Virus record (IMG/VR): IMGVR_UViG_3300012000_000001
Coordinates: 1 to 24,311 of that record
Origin: a virus
Reading direction: 5' to 3' (one strand)
DNA: 24,311 bases
Shown: piece after piece, positions 5,845-13,460 of the stretch
How positions within the stretch are numbered: position 1 is the stretch's first letter
Layout of the letters: the number at the start of each line of letters is the position of its first letter
Notes under the pieces: generated by a model
Told to the model about the DNA's origin: nothing
Seen by the model: only the letters and a program-made list of their open reading frames with translations
The model's database searches: none
Program-made: the position numbers and the translations under genes

Positions 5845-6018
5845 ATGAACGAATCAAATATAAAAGCAAATAATATTATCGACTCAGTATTGCATATACG
5901 AGCATCAGGGAGTATAGAGGATGTGTCTGCTGATTTGCAGGCCCAGCCGACAAAAACTATAGCACAACTATTAGATGAAAAAACAACAGAAACCACCAAA
6001 AACGAAAACTCAGAGTGA
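5845..6018 (+). CDS. 57-aa protein, first gene of the sigma/terminase operon
   Basis: An ORF from ATG 5845 to TGA 6018, with GAGG 10 nt upstream and the promoter at 5784-5811 directly before it. The protein begins MNESNIKANNIIDSVLHI and has an acidic, Thr-rich end (DEKTTETTKNENSE). Its helical character (IIDSVLHIRASGSIEDVSADL) fits a small adaptor or regulatory protein, but no family is recognised. Its last 44 nt overlap the sigma-factor gene in another frame, which suggests that translation of the sigma gene depends on ribosomes finishing this one. Confidence 0.65.
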   Translation: MNESNIKANNIIDSVLHIRASGSIEDVSADLQAQPTKTIAQLLDEKTTETTKNENSE

Positions 6019-6652
6019 ATTGCCTAATGGCGTTAAAACAGAAGATTTTTTGCAGGCGCTAGAAAATATTAGCAAAAGATTAGCTAATAAATTTAGATTT
6101 GCCTATCATAGTGTTGAAGATATGAAGCAGCAGGCTGCTGTCTTTGCTTTGGAGGGTTTACAAAATTATGATAATAAAAGACCATTAGAAAATTTCTTGT
6201 GGACGCACGTTCGTAATCGTTTATTTAACTATAAGCGAAATAATTATCAGCGTCCGGATAAGCCTTGCCATTCTTGTCCGTTTTTTGATAAAGGATGCAA
6301 AGTGTCTATCAATCAGTGTGAAAAATACTCTAACAAATATGATTGTGATCTATATTCGGCTTGGGCTAAACGCAACGAAGTAAAGAAAAATATTATTCAA
6401 CCTTCATATATAGAAACCTCATTACATCAATCGGTACAGCCTACTGATTTTGATATGAGTATGCAGAATCAAGAACTAATCAATTTTTTAGATACAAATA
6501 TACAGAGCGAATTTAGAGAAAGCTATTTAAAGCTAAAGCATGGTTCCAAGATATCAAAACTAGATTTGAAAAAGTTACAGCAACATATCCTTAACCTAAT
6601 GGAGACTCACAATTGGAAACCAACAACGTTCCAAGAAAACGAGGACAATTAG
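5975..6652 (+). CDS. Phage RNA polymerase sigma factor, gp55-like (late transcription)
   Basis: A 225-aa protein. Residues about 28-92 match sigma70 region 2 as in T4 gp55-type late sigma factors: HSVEDMKQQAAVFALEGLQNYD, then LENFLWTHVRNRLFNYKR. This region binds the core enzyme and recognises the -10 element. Five cysteines follow (98, 101, 108, 115, 124) in a CHSCPFFDKGC...C...C array that could bind zinc or a metal cluster. Region 4 is not evident; the C-terminus is helical and could bind a co-activator, as in T4 gp55/gp33 systems. No ribosome binding site precedes ATG 5975, consistent with coupling to the overlapping 57-aa gene. It overlaps the next gene by 40 nt. It probably directs late transcription. 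Confidence 0.8.
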   Translation: MKKQQKPPKTKTQSELPNGVKTEDFLQALENISKRLANKFRFAYHSVEDMKQQAAVFALEGLQNYDNKRPLENFLWTHVRNRLFNYKRNNYQRPDKPCHSCPFFDKGCKVSINQCEKYSNKYDCDLYSAWAKRNEVKKNIIQPSYIETSLHQSVQPTDFDMSMQNQELINFLDTNIQSEFRESYLKLKHGSKISKLDLKKLQQHILNLMETHNWKPTTFQENEDN

Positions 6653-7434
6653 GACTCGATGAAGAAAAATATATTAGAGACAACTACAAGTCTTTAGGTA
6701 TACAGCAAATTGCTGATAACTTAAATAGAACAGTAGCTCCTATTCAAAGATATATCTCTGAAAATCAGTTGTCTATGGTCGAAGTAGATAATGATTCAGA
6801 AATATTGAAACACAAATTACACACTAAGACATTCTGGTCAGAAATACAAAGACAATTCGATTCAGATACTGGTGAACTTCAGTATTTTGAGGATACATGG
6901 GTTGGATTAATTAGGCAGTTTCGAGAAGATGTTTTACCGGCCGAAGAATTACAAATCAAACAATTTATTACTATAGATATTCTTATCAATCGTAGTATGA
7001 AAGAGCGCAAGAGACATATTGCAGAAACAGAGAAGCTACAGAGACAAGTAGACAAAGAATACGAGAAAGAAGAGAGTGCCAGAGATATACCGAAACTGGC
7101 GAATCTGGAAACCCAACTGAGCTTTGCTCGCAATAGCATTGCTAATTATACGAATGAATATACTAAGTTACTTAATGAGCAGCAAAAAATAAGTAAGGAC
7201 TTAAAGGCGACAAGAGAACAAAGAATTAAACGAATTGAAGACGGAAAAAGTAGTTGGGTAGGACTAATACGCATGTTGGAAGATGAAGAAGTAAGAGAGA
7301 AAGAAGGACGAGAAATGGAAATTTTAAATATGGCTACAGAAAAAGTTAAACAAAAATTAACTGATTATCATACATATCAAGATGGGACAGTTGATCAACC
7401 ATTTTTAACACCCGAAAGTGTGGAACATGAATAA
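6613..7434 (+). CDS. Putative small terminase subunit (helix-turn-helix plus coiled coil)
   Basis: A 273-aa protein read from TTG 6613, with GGAG 8 nt upstream; no ATG gives a better start. Residues about 14-55 (LDEEKYIRDNYKSLGIQQIADNLNRTVAPIQRYISENQL) form a helix-turn-helix that could bind DNA. A long charged helical region follows (about 130-250, IAETEKLQRQVDKEYEKEE, KLLNEQQKISKDLKATREQ), probably a coiled coil used for oligomerisation. This layout and the position four genes before the large terminase suggest the small terminase (DNA recognition for packaging), but the sequence itself is not diagnostic. WVGLI occurs twice (about residues 96 and 216). It overlaps the sigma gene by 40 nt and the next gene by 8 nt. 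Confidence 0.6.
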   Translation: METNNVPRKRGQLGLDEEKYIRDNYKSLGIQQIADNLNRTVAPIQRYISENQLSMVEVDNDSEILKHKLHTKTFWSEIQRQFDSDTGELQYFEDTWVGLIRQFREDVLPAEELQIKQFITIDILINRSMKERKRHIAETEKLQRQVDKEYEKEESARDIPKLANLETQLSFARNSIANYTNEYTKLLNEQQKISKDLKATREQRIKRIEDGKSSWVGLIRMLEDEEVREKEGREMEILNMATEKVKQKLTDYHTYQDGTVDQPFLTPESVEHE

Positions 7435-8428
7435 AACAGCAATCATTAGCGGAGTAACAGGACAAGACGGATCATATCTTGCAGAACTATTGCTTGACTC
7501 TGGATATACAGTAGTAGGACTATACAGAAGATCAAGCATATCTAATTTTGAAAGAATCAACCATATCAGAAATAAAAATCTATTGCTGGAGGAATTTGAC
7601 TTAACAGACCCAAGTTCCTGCATCTATATTATCAATAAATATCGACCAAACGAGTTCTATAACCTTGCAGCACAGAGTCATGTTGGGACAAGCTTTAATC
7701 AGCCAACAACCACATTTGAAATTGATACGATAGGGGTTATCAATTTACTAGAAAGTATTAGAAAATTTTCTCCACATACAAAATTTTATCAAGCTAGTAC
7801 TAGCGAAATGTTTGGTGCAAATTATTCTGTAGACGCCTCTGGTAATAAATATCAGGATGAAGAGACCAAGTTTCTTCCACAAAGCCCATATGCCGTAGCT
7901 AAAATGGCCAGTCATCGCATGATACAAATATACAGAGAAGCCTATAACATCTATGCTTGCTCTGGAATATTGTTTAATCACGAGAGTCCACGTAGAGGCG
8001 TCAACTTTGTAACCAGAAAAATTACCAATTTTATAGGACAAGTAGCATCCAAGTCACCACTATCTGCACCAAAACTGGGTTTGGGCAATTTATCGGCTAG
8101 TAGAGATTGGGGACATGCCAGAGATTATGTATATGGGATGTTTTTAATGTTGCAACAAGACAAGGCGGAAGATTATGTTTTAAGTACTGGTGAAACATAT
8201 ACTGTTCAGAAATTTTGTGAGAAAGCATTTTCATATGCTGGTTTGAATTGGGAAGATTATGTATTTATAGATCCTGAGTTTTATAGACCTTGTGAAGTTA
8301 ATTATCTAAAAGGCAATAGTAATAAAGCTAGAAAACAACTCGGATGGCTTCCGAAGGTATCTTTTGACGATTTAGTTAAAGATATGGTTGATAGTGATAT
8401 TGCTAGGTATAAAAATACTAATGTTTAA
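7427..8428 (+). CDS. gmd: GDP-mannose 4,6-dehydratase
   Basis: A 333-aa short-chain dehydrogenase that turns GDP-D-mannose into GDP-4-keto-6-deoxy-D-mannose, the first step to GDP-L-fucose, GDP-rhamnose or GDP-perosamine. The start is ATG 7427 (MNKTAIISGVTGQDGSYLAE). The NADP-binding GVTGQDG is at 9-15, the active-site Thr125-Ser-Glu127 in ASTSEMFG, and Tyr155-x3-Lys159 in SPYAVAKMASH. The family signature NHESPRRGVNFVTRKI follows at 184-199, and GNLSASRDWGHARDYV later. All catalytic residues are present. It is embedded in the packaging operon with 8-nt start/stop overlaps on both sides (7427-7434, 8421-8428), so it is co-translated with terminase functions. The partner enzyme (4137-5054) lies on the opposite strand. 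Confidence 0.95.
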   Translation: MNKTAIISGVTGQDGSYLAELLLDSGYTVVGLYRRSSISNFERINHIRNKNLLLEEFDLTDPSSCIYIINKYRPNEFYNLAAQSHVGTSFNQPTTTFEIDTIGVINLLESIRKFSPHTKFYQASTSEMFGANYSVDASGNKYQDEETKFLPQSPYAVAKMASHRMIQIYREAYNIYACSGILFNHESPRRGVNFVTRKITNFIGQVASKSPLSAPKLGLGNLSASRDWGHARDYVYGMFLMLQQDKAEDYVLSTGETYTVQKFCEKAFSYAGLNWEDYVFIDPEFYRPCEVNYLKGNSNKARKQLGWLPKVSFDDLVKDMVDSDIARYKNTNV

Positions 8429-8696
8429 ACGCAATTTTGATGATCCAGAATATAAAAAATGGAGAACTAACGTATACAAAAGAGATAAACATCAATGTCA
8501 ATGGCCTGGGTGTAGTACAAAGAAAAAACTAAATGCGCATCATATTAAAACATGGGCCCAGTTTCCTGGTTTAAGATTTGATGTTAATAACGGTATCACA
8601 TTATGCTATGCCCATCATAAACTTATTAAAGGATTAGAACATATATACGAAGCAGTATTCTTAAAAATATTAGCAGATAAAAAAACAAATGACTAA
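8421..8696 (+). CDS. HNH endonuclease
   Basis: A 91-aa protein starting at ATG 8421 (MFKRNFDDPEYKKWR). It has the full HNH beta-beta-alpha metal site: Cys26 and Cys31 (CQWPGC), the His40-His41 pair (LNAHHIK), Asn56-Asn57 (VNNGITLC), and Cys62, His65 and His66 (CYAHH). Small HNH proteins next to large terminase genes assist DNA cleavage in packaging in several HK97-like phages (family knowledge); the placement here fits. A homing enzyme is less likely, as the gene sits in an operon with 8-nt overlaps at both ends and no intron is seen. Confidence 0.88.
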   Translation: MFKRNFDDPEYKKWRTNVYKRDKHQCQWPGCSTKKKLNAHHIKTWAQFPGLRFDVNNGITLCYAHHKLIKGLEHIYEAVFLKILADKKTND

Positions 8697-9168
8697 TTTA
8701 AATAACTTTACCATCATCATAGACACCCGAGAACAACAACCTTGGGTATTTAATAACTATACTACAGCTAATCGTAAGCTAGATACGGGTGATTACAGTA
8801 TAGAAGGACTAGAGCATCTATTATGTATTGAGCGTAAAAAAAGCGCTAGTGAATTTGCTAACAATATTATCGAAAGCAGATTTAAAGATGTTATTATGAG
8901 AATGAGTAATATGAAATACTCGTTTTTATTATTAGAATTTGATCTAGAAGATTTACTAATCTATCCCATAGGGTCAACAGTACCCAAAAAAATGTGGGAT
9001 AAAATCAAAATTAGTCCAGCATTTTTGATTAAGAATATTTTAGACCTAGAACTATTACATAATATTAAAGTTGTATTTTGTGGAGATGCAACCAATGCAG
9101 CTAAATTAGCAGAGATGATTCTTAAAAAAATTCATTATCTAGAAGTAGTGAAACAAAATAATGGTTAA
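8689..9168 (+). CDS. ERCC4 (XPF)-type nuclease
   Basis: A 159-aa protein with the nuclease core of the ERCC4 domain: IIIDTREQQPW (Asp12, Arg14, Glu15), TGDYSIEG (Gly34-Asp35) and LCIERKKSASEF (Glu48-Arg49-Lys50). These are the metal-binding and catalytic residues of XPF-type structure-specific nucleases. The length indicates a nuclease domain alone, without helicase or tandem helix-hairpin-helix. It probably cuts branched or flapped DNA, and its position between the HNH gene and the large terminase suggests a role in trimming replicated DNA before packaging (inference). No ribosome binding site is seen; translation is probably coupled through the 8-nt overlaps ATGACTAA and ATGGTTAA. Confidence 0.85.
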   Translation: MTNLNNFTIIIDTREQQPWVFNNYTTANRKLDTGDYSIEGLEHLLCIERKKSASEFANNIIESRFKDVIMRMSNMKYSFLLLEFDLEDLLIYPIGSTVPKKMWDKIKISPAFLIKNILDLELLHNIKVVFCGDATNAAKLAEMILKKIHYLEVVKQNNG

Positions 9169-11182
9169 ATGTGTAGCTTTTGATAATGCGTGGCTGGGAT
9201 TAGGAGATCTATCAGTATTGTCTGTGGATCAGAATCCTATGATTCATAGAAATGAATTTGATATTGAGCATCCAGATTTGCACTTGATGAAGTTATTGCG
9301 CAATCCTCAGTATATTGGAGCCACATGCAAGTTGCTTTTTAATATTGAATTACATCCTATTCAGATGGCTATCCTACAGGAATTCTGGATTAGACCATTT
9401 CCTATGTATATCGCCAGCCGTGGTTGGGGCAAGTCTTTCTTATTGGCCCTATACTGTATTATAAGAATGACATTTTATCCAGGTACCAAGATAGTTGTTG
9501 TGGGCGCCGCATTTCGTCAGAGTAAAATTATCTTTGAATATATGGAAACTATTTGGCGAAGCAGTCCGATATTAAGAAGTATTTTTGGTAGTGGTGACGA
9601 TGGCCCAAGACGAGATGTAGACAGATGCACTATGAGACTGGGAGATAGCTGGACAGTTGCTATTCCTATGGGTGACGGAAGTAAAATTAGAGGTTTAAGA
9701 GCACACATTATTATCGCAGACGAATTTGCATCAATCTCTCCGGATATTTATGAAACTGTAGTCTCAGGCTTCGCGGCAGTGTCTGCTAGTCCAATACAAA
9801 ACGTGAAAGAAGAAGCTAGAAAAGCAGCGATGATAGAGGCCGGACTATGGAATGAAGAACTAGAAATATTAAATACAAAAATGGGCAACCAAGCTATTAT
9901 TTCTGGAACAGCAGACTATGCCTTTAAGCACTTTGCACAGTATTGGAAACGATATAAAGCTATAATAGAAAGCAAAGGAGATACTAAAAAACTAGAAGAA
10001 ATATTTAAAGGAGAGGTTCCATCCAATTTTAACTGGAGAGATTACTCTATTATTAGAATACCATACGAATTAATTCCTAAGGGCTTCATGGACGATAAAC
10101 AGGTATCACGAGCCAAGGCTACTATTCATACTGGTATCTATAATATGGAATACGCCGCTTGCTTCGTTAGCGATAGTGAAGGTTTCTTCAGACGCAGCCT
10201 GATTGAGAATTGCGTTGTCTCCAACTCAAATATTCTTATAGATAATAAACCCGTCAAGTTTTCTGCAACAATCCATGGCGACTCAAATAAACAATACGTA
10301 TATGGAATTGACCCCGCTAGTGAACAAGATAATTTTAGTATCGTTATTTTAGAAGTTAATCCAACCCATTCTCGTATAGTATATTGCTGGACTACTAATC
10401 GTGCTAATTTTAAAGAGAGACAAAAAATAGGTTTAGCAACTGAGCACGATTTTTATGGATTCTGCGCTCGTAAGATTCGTAATCTAATGAAAACCTTTAA
10501 TCCCATAAGAATAGGTATGGATGCTCAGGGTGGCGGAGTAGCAATCGAGGAGGCTTTACATGATCCGATGAAGGCTGATCCTGGAGAACTCTTAATATGG
10601 CCAGTTATAGATGACAACAAGAGTAAAGATACTGACGGACAAGCCGGGCTTCATATTCTAGAGCTTGTGCAGTTTGCTAAAGCAGAATGGACCAGTCAAG
10701 CTAATCATGGTATGAGAAAAGACTTTGAGGATAAAGTTCTATTATTTCCTGAATTTGATAGCTTAACACTTGGTTTGGCTCTAGAACAAGAAAATAAAAA
10801 TATCTTAGAAACCGATTTAACTAGCGCTTTGTATGATAGTCTCAGTGAGTGTATTTTGGAAATTGAAGAATTAAAAAATGAATTGACCACTATTGTCATG
10901 ACCCAAACCAGCAATAGCTCTAATGCTCGTGATAGATGGGACACTCCAGAAACCAAACTTTCACATGGTAAAAAGGGTCGATTAAGAAAAGACCGATATA
11001 GTGCATTATTAATAGCTAATATGTTAGCCAGACAAATGAATAGAGCTTTGAAGCCTGTTGATTATGATATCATAGGAGCAGATGCTCGTACTTCAGTTAA
11101 GACTGAGGGCAATCTATATAAAGGCCCGGAATGGTTTGTTAACGGGGCAAACGACGATATTTATACGGGAATTTATAAATAA
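9161..11182 (+). CDS. terL: Large terminase subunit (packaging ATPase and nuclease)
   Basis: A 673-aa motor protein that pumps DNA into the prohead through the portal and cuts it. The ATPase domain shows an adenine-region HPIQM (about 65), Walker A ASRGWGKS (85-92), Walker B HIIIADE (182-188, catalytic Glu188) and a coupling motif ISGTAD (247-252). The RNase H-like nuclease domain shows YGIDPASEQDN (Asp384) and IGMDAQGGG (Asp454), with a third acidic residue probably near KDRYSALL. The length is somewhat above the usual 450-650 aa. The start overlaps the ERCC4 gene by 8 nt. The stop codon is part of a TATAAATA sequence (11174-11181) that may be a late promoter for the portal gene. Confidence 0.95.
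   Translation: MVKCVAFDNAWLGLGDLSVLSVDQNPMIHRNEFDIEHPDLHLMKLLRNPQYIGATCKLLFNIELHPIQMAILQEFWIRPFPMYIASRGWGKSFLLALYCIIRMTFYPGTKIVVVGAAFRQSKIIFEYMETIWRSSPILRSIFGSGDDGPRRDVDRCTMRLGDSWTVAIPMGDGSKIRGLRAHIIIADEFASISPDIYETVVSGFAAVSASPIQNVKEEARKAAMIEAGLWNEELEILNTKMGNQAIISGTADYAFKHFAQYWKRYKAIIESKGDTKKLEEIFKGEVPSNFNWRDYSIIRIPYELIPKGFMDDKQVSRAKATIHTGIYNMEYAACFVSDSEGFFRRSLIENCVVSNSNILIDNKPVKFSATIHGDSNKQYVYGIDPASEQDNFSIVILEVNPTHSRIVYCWTTNRANFKERQKIGLATEHDFYGFCARKIRNLMKTFNPIRIGMDAQGGGVAIEEALHDPMKADPGELLIWPVIDDNKSKDTDGQAGLHILELVQFAKAEWTSQANHGMRKDFEDKVLLFPEFDSLTLGLALEQENKNILETDLTSALYDSLSECILEIEELKNELTTIVMTQTSNSSNARDRWDTPETKLSHGKKGRLRKDRYSALLIANMLARQMNRALKPVDYDIIGADARTSVKTEGNLYKGPEWFVNGANDDIYTGIYK
11174..11181 (+). 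promoter_or_regulatory. Candidate T4-like late promoter (TATAAATA) before the portal gene
   Basis: An exact TATAAATA overlapping the terL stop codon, 56 nt before the portal ATG. T4 late promoters, read by gp55, consist of this box alone. By my reading it is one of only two exact plus-strand copies in the window, the other being at 22662-22669, and both precede genes. In AT-rich DNA one or two chance copies would be expected. Confidence 0.45.
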
Positions 11183-11237
11183 AAGTGTATAGTAGGGTTA
11201 ATCGCTTTACATTTGTATCATAATAATTTTATAAAAT

Positions 11238-13436
11238 ATGGCTAATAAAAAAACAAAAAATGACGTCATTAAAGACGCTAATATTATCCCAGAAGACGCA
11301 TATGTTACATGGGGTGATGATCTAGATAGTAAACAATTGGCCTTAAAGGCAGCAGCATCGTCACTTGATGAGTTTGCTTTAGTAGAAAGAGCTACCGCTG
11401 CTGGCGGAAGACGTTATAGTTTAGACTTTTCTAATCTAGATGGCGTAACAGGGGGAAGGCCAGGATTAACCAAGAGCGATTATTATACTTTTCGTCCGAA
11501 TGAGGCGCCGCCCAACCAGATCAAGCTCATCCTGCGTCGTGCAGAAGACATTTACCAAAGGGTTGGTTTAGTAAAAAATGTCATTGATCTCATGGGAGAC
11601 TTTGCTAGTCAGGGTATTAGACTTGTACATAGAAACAAAAGAATAGAGCGTTTTTATAGACAGTGGTTTAAGAAAATTAATGGCAAAGATCGTAGTGAAA
11701 GATTTTTAAATAACATCTATAAAAGCGGTAATCTTGTGATTGATCGCAGAACTGCCAAAATCAGTCTCAAAGTAACTGATAAGCTATACAAAGCTCTTGG
11801 TGCAGCAGATATGCAGTTGTCTGACATACCAGAGGTTCAGTTGGAAAAAAGAGAAATACCATGGAAATACACTTTCATCGATCCTGTTTATGTAGAAGTG
11901 TCTGCTGGAGCACTCTCTTCATTTGTCACTAATAAAACTTATGAACTACAACTGCCGCCAAGCCTGAGGCGCATTATCAATGCTCCAAAAACTGATGCGG
12001 AGAAAAATGTAGTAGCCAGTTTACCAAGTCAGATTATAGAAGCAGCTAAAGCTAAGAAGGCATATCCACTAGATCCCAACAAGACTCTCGTATTTCATTA
12101 TAAAAAAGATGATTGGCAGTCTTGGGCATATCCTATGATTTATGCCATTATGGACGATATTACGGTTATTGAAAAGCTGAAACTGGCAGATATGGCCGCC
12201 CTAGACGGGGCAATTAGTAATATTCGTATTTTTAAACTTGGAAACTTAGAGCACAAAATTGCTCCAACAAAAGCAGCGGCTTCTAAACTAGCTCAAATAT
12301 TAGGCAATAATGTTGGTGGTGGTACGATGGATCTTATTTGGGGTCCGGATATTGAATTATTAGAATCTAATACAAATGTTCATAACTTTTTAGGTGAAGG
12401 TAAATATGTCCCTCACCTTAATAGCGTTTATGCGGGTCTTGGTATTCCTCCAACACTCACCGGAACATTCGGAGCATCTGGAACAACAAATAACTTTATT
12501 AGCTTAAAAACCCTAACACAAAGACTACAATACGGACGAGATGTATTGGTGCAGTTTTGGGAACAAGAAATAGCACTAGTTCAAAAGGCTATGGGCTTCA
12601 AGTATCCTGCTAAAATAGAATTTGATCGTATGGATCTGAGTAATGAAGATAGCGAAAAGGCTTTATTAATTCAACTTGCTGATAGGAATCTTATTAGCGA
12701 CGAACTACTACAAACTAGATTTGGTTTTGATCCAGATATTGAAAAGTCTAGACTTAATCGTGAAAGTAGAGAAAGAGTGTCTGAACGAATGGTACAAAAA
12801 GCTGGTCCATGGCATGATCCTCAGTTCGAGAATTCGTTGCGTAAAATTGCTTTGCAACTAGGTATTGCAACACCTAGTCAAGTAGGATTAGAAATGGACC
12901 CAAAGAAGTCTGGAGAAAAAACAGCATTAGAACTTAAGATGTCTTTAACTCCACCTAAGCCAACAGCGCCGATTGGCGGTGGGAAAAATACAGAGTCAGA
13001 GGGTATGCCCAAGGAAGCAGGAGAAGGCCGACCCAAATTATCTAAAGATAGCGAAAAAAGAAAAGACAGGAAATTTACTCCAAGAACCGGCGCTTCTTTG
13101 AGACTATGGGCTACAGCAGCACAAGATGAAATTGGTGCTATTATTAATCCAATTTTATTAGAGTTTTTTAATAAGAAGAATTTACGTAGTTTATCTAATT
13201 TAGAAAGCAAACAATTAGAAGATATTAAAACAAATATACTTTTTCAATTAGCTCCATACGCTAATATTAATGATGTCGAAATTAGCAAAAAAATGAATGA
13301 GCCAGTTGATTCTTCATTAATTAATAATTACTACAATTGGTTAAAACTAATTTCTTTAGATATTAATAGAGAATTAAATGTTGATGAAATAAAACAAGCA
13401 AAGGCTTCTTTTTACGATATGGTGTATAATCAATAA
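11238..13436 (+). CDS. Portal protein
   Basis: A 732-aa protein, directly after terL and before the protease/scaffold gene, the usual portal place. Recognisable portal features are the N-terminal wing (about 95-160, VKNVIDLMGDFASQGIRLVH, FYRQWFKKINGKD) and PNKTLVFHYKKDDWQSW (about 280). The region about 390-440 (YAGLGIPPTLTGTFG, FISLKTLTQRLQYGRD) and the clip/stem region EFDRMDLSNEDSEKALLIQLADRNLISDELLQTRFGFD also match. Portals form the dodecameric DNA gate at one capsid vertex. The C-terminal part (about 560-620) is Pro/Gly/Lys-rich and probably disordered, followed by a helical tail, making it longer than average. No ribosome binding site is evident before the ATG. Confidence 0.9.
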   Translation: MANKKTKNDVIKDANIIPEDAYVTWGDDLDSKQLALKAAASSLDEFALVERATAAGGRRYSLDFSNLDGVTGGRPGLTKSDYYTFRPNEAPPNQIKLILRRAEDIYQRVGLVKNVIDLMGDFASQGIRLVHRNKRIERFYRQWFKKINGKDRSERFLNNIYKSGNLVIDRRTAKISLKVTDKLYKALGAADMQLSDIPEVQLEKREIPWKYTFIDPVYVEVSAGALSSFVTNKTYELQLPPSLRRIINAPKTDAEKNVVASLPSQIIEAAKAKKAYPLDPNKTLVFHYKKDDWQSWAYPMIYAIMDDITVIEKLKLADMAALDGAISNIRIFKLGNLEHKIAPTKAAASKLAQILGNNVGGGTMDLIWGPDIELLESNTNVHNFLGEGKYVPHLNSVYAGLGIPPTLTGTFGASGTTNNFISLKTLTQRLQYGRDVLVQFWEQEIALVQKAMGFKYPAKIEFDRMDLSNEDSEKALLIQLADRNLISDELLQTRFGFDPDIEKSRLNRESRERVSERMVQKAGPWHDPQFENSLRKIALQLGIATPSQVGLEMDPKKSGEKTALELKMSLTPPKPTAPIGGGKNTESEGMPKEAGEGRPKLSKDSEKRKDRKFTPRTGASLRLWATAAQDEIGAIINPILLEFFNKKNLRSLSNLESKQLEDIKTNILFQLAPYANINDVEISKKMNEPVDSSLINNYYNWLKLISLDINRELNVDEIKQAKASFYDMVYNQ

Positions 13437-13460
13437 GCCAAAATAATCTAGGTAAAAACT

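Noticed and set aside
8421-8696. HNH homing endonuclease or intron
   Set aside because: Flanking genes are intact and joined by short overlaps; no intron or split gene is seen.
11208-11240. sigma70 promoter TTTACA-17-TATAAA just before the portal gene
   Set aside because: The -10 would end about 2-3 nt before the ATG, so transcription would start inside the gene; the TATAAATA box further upstream is better placed.
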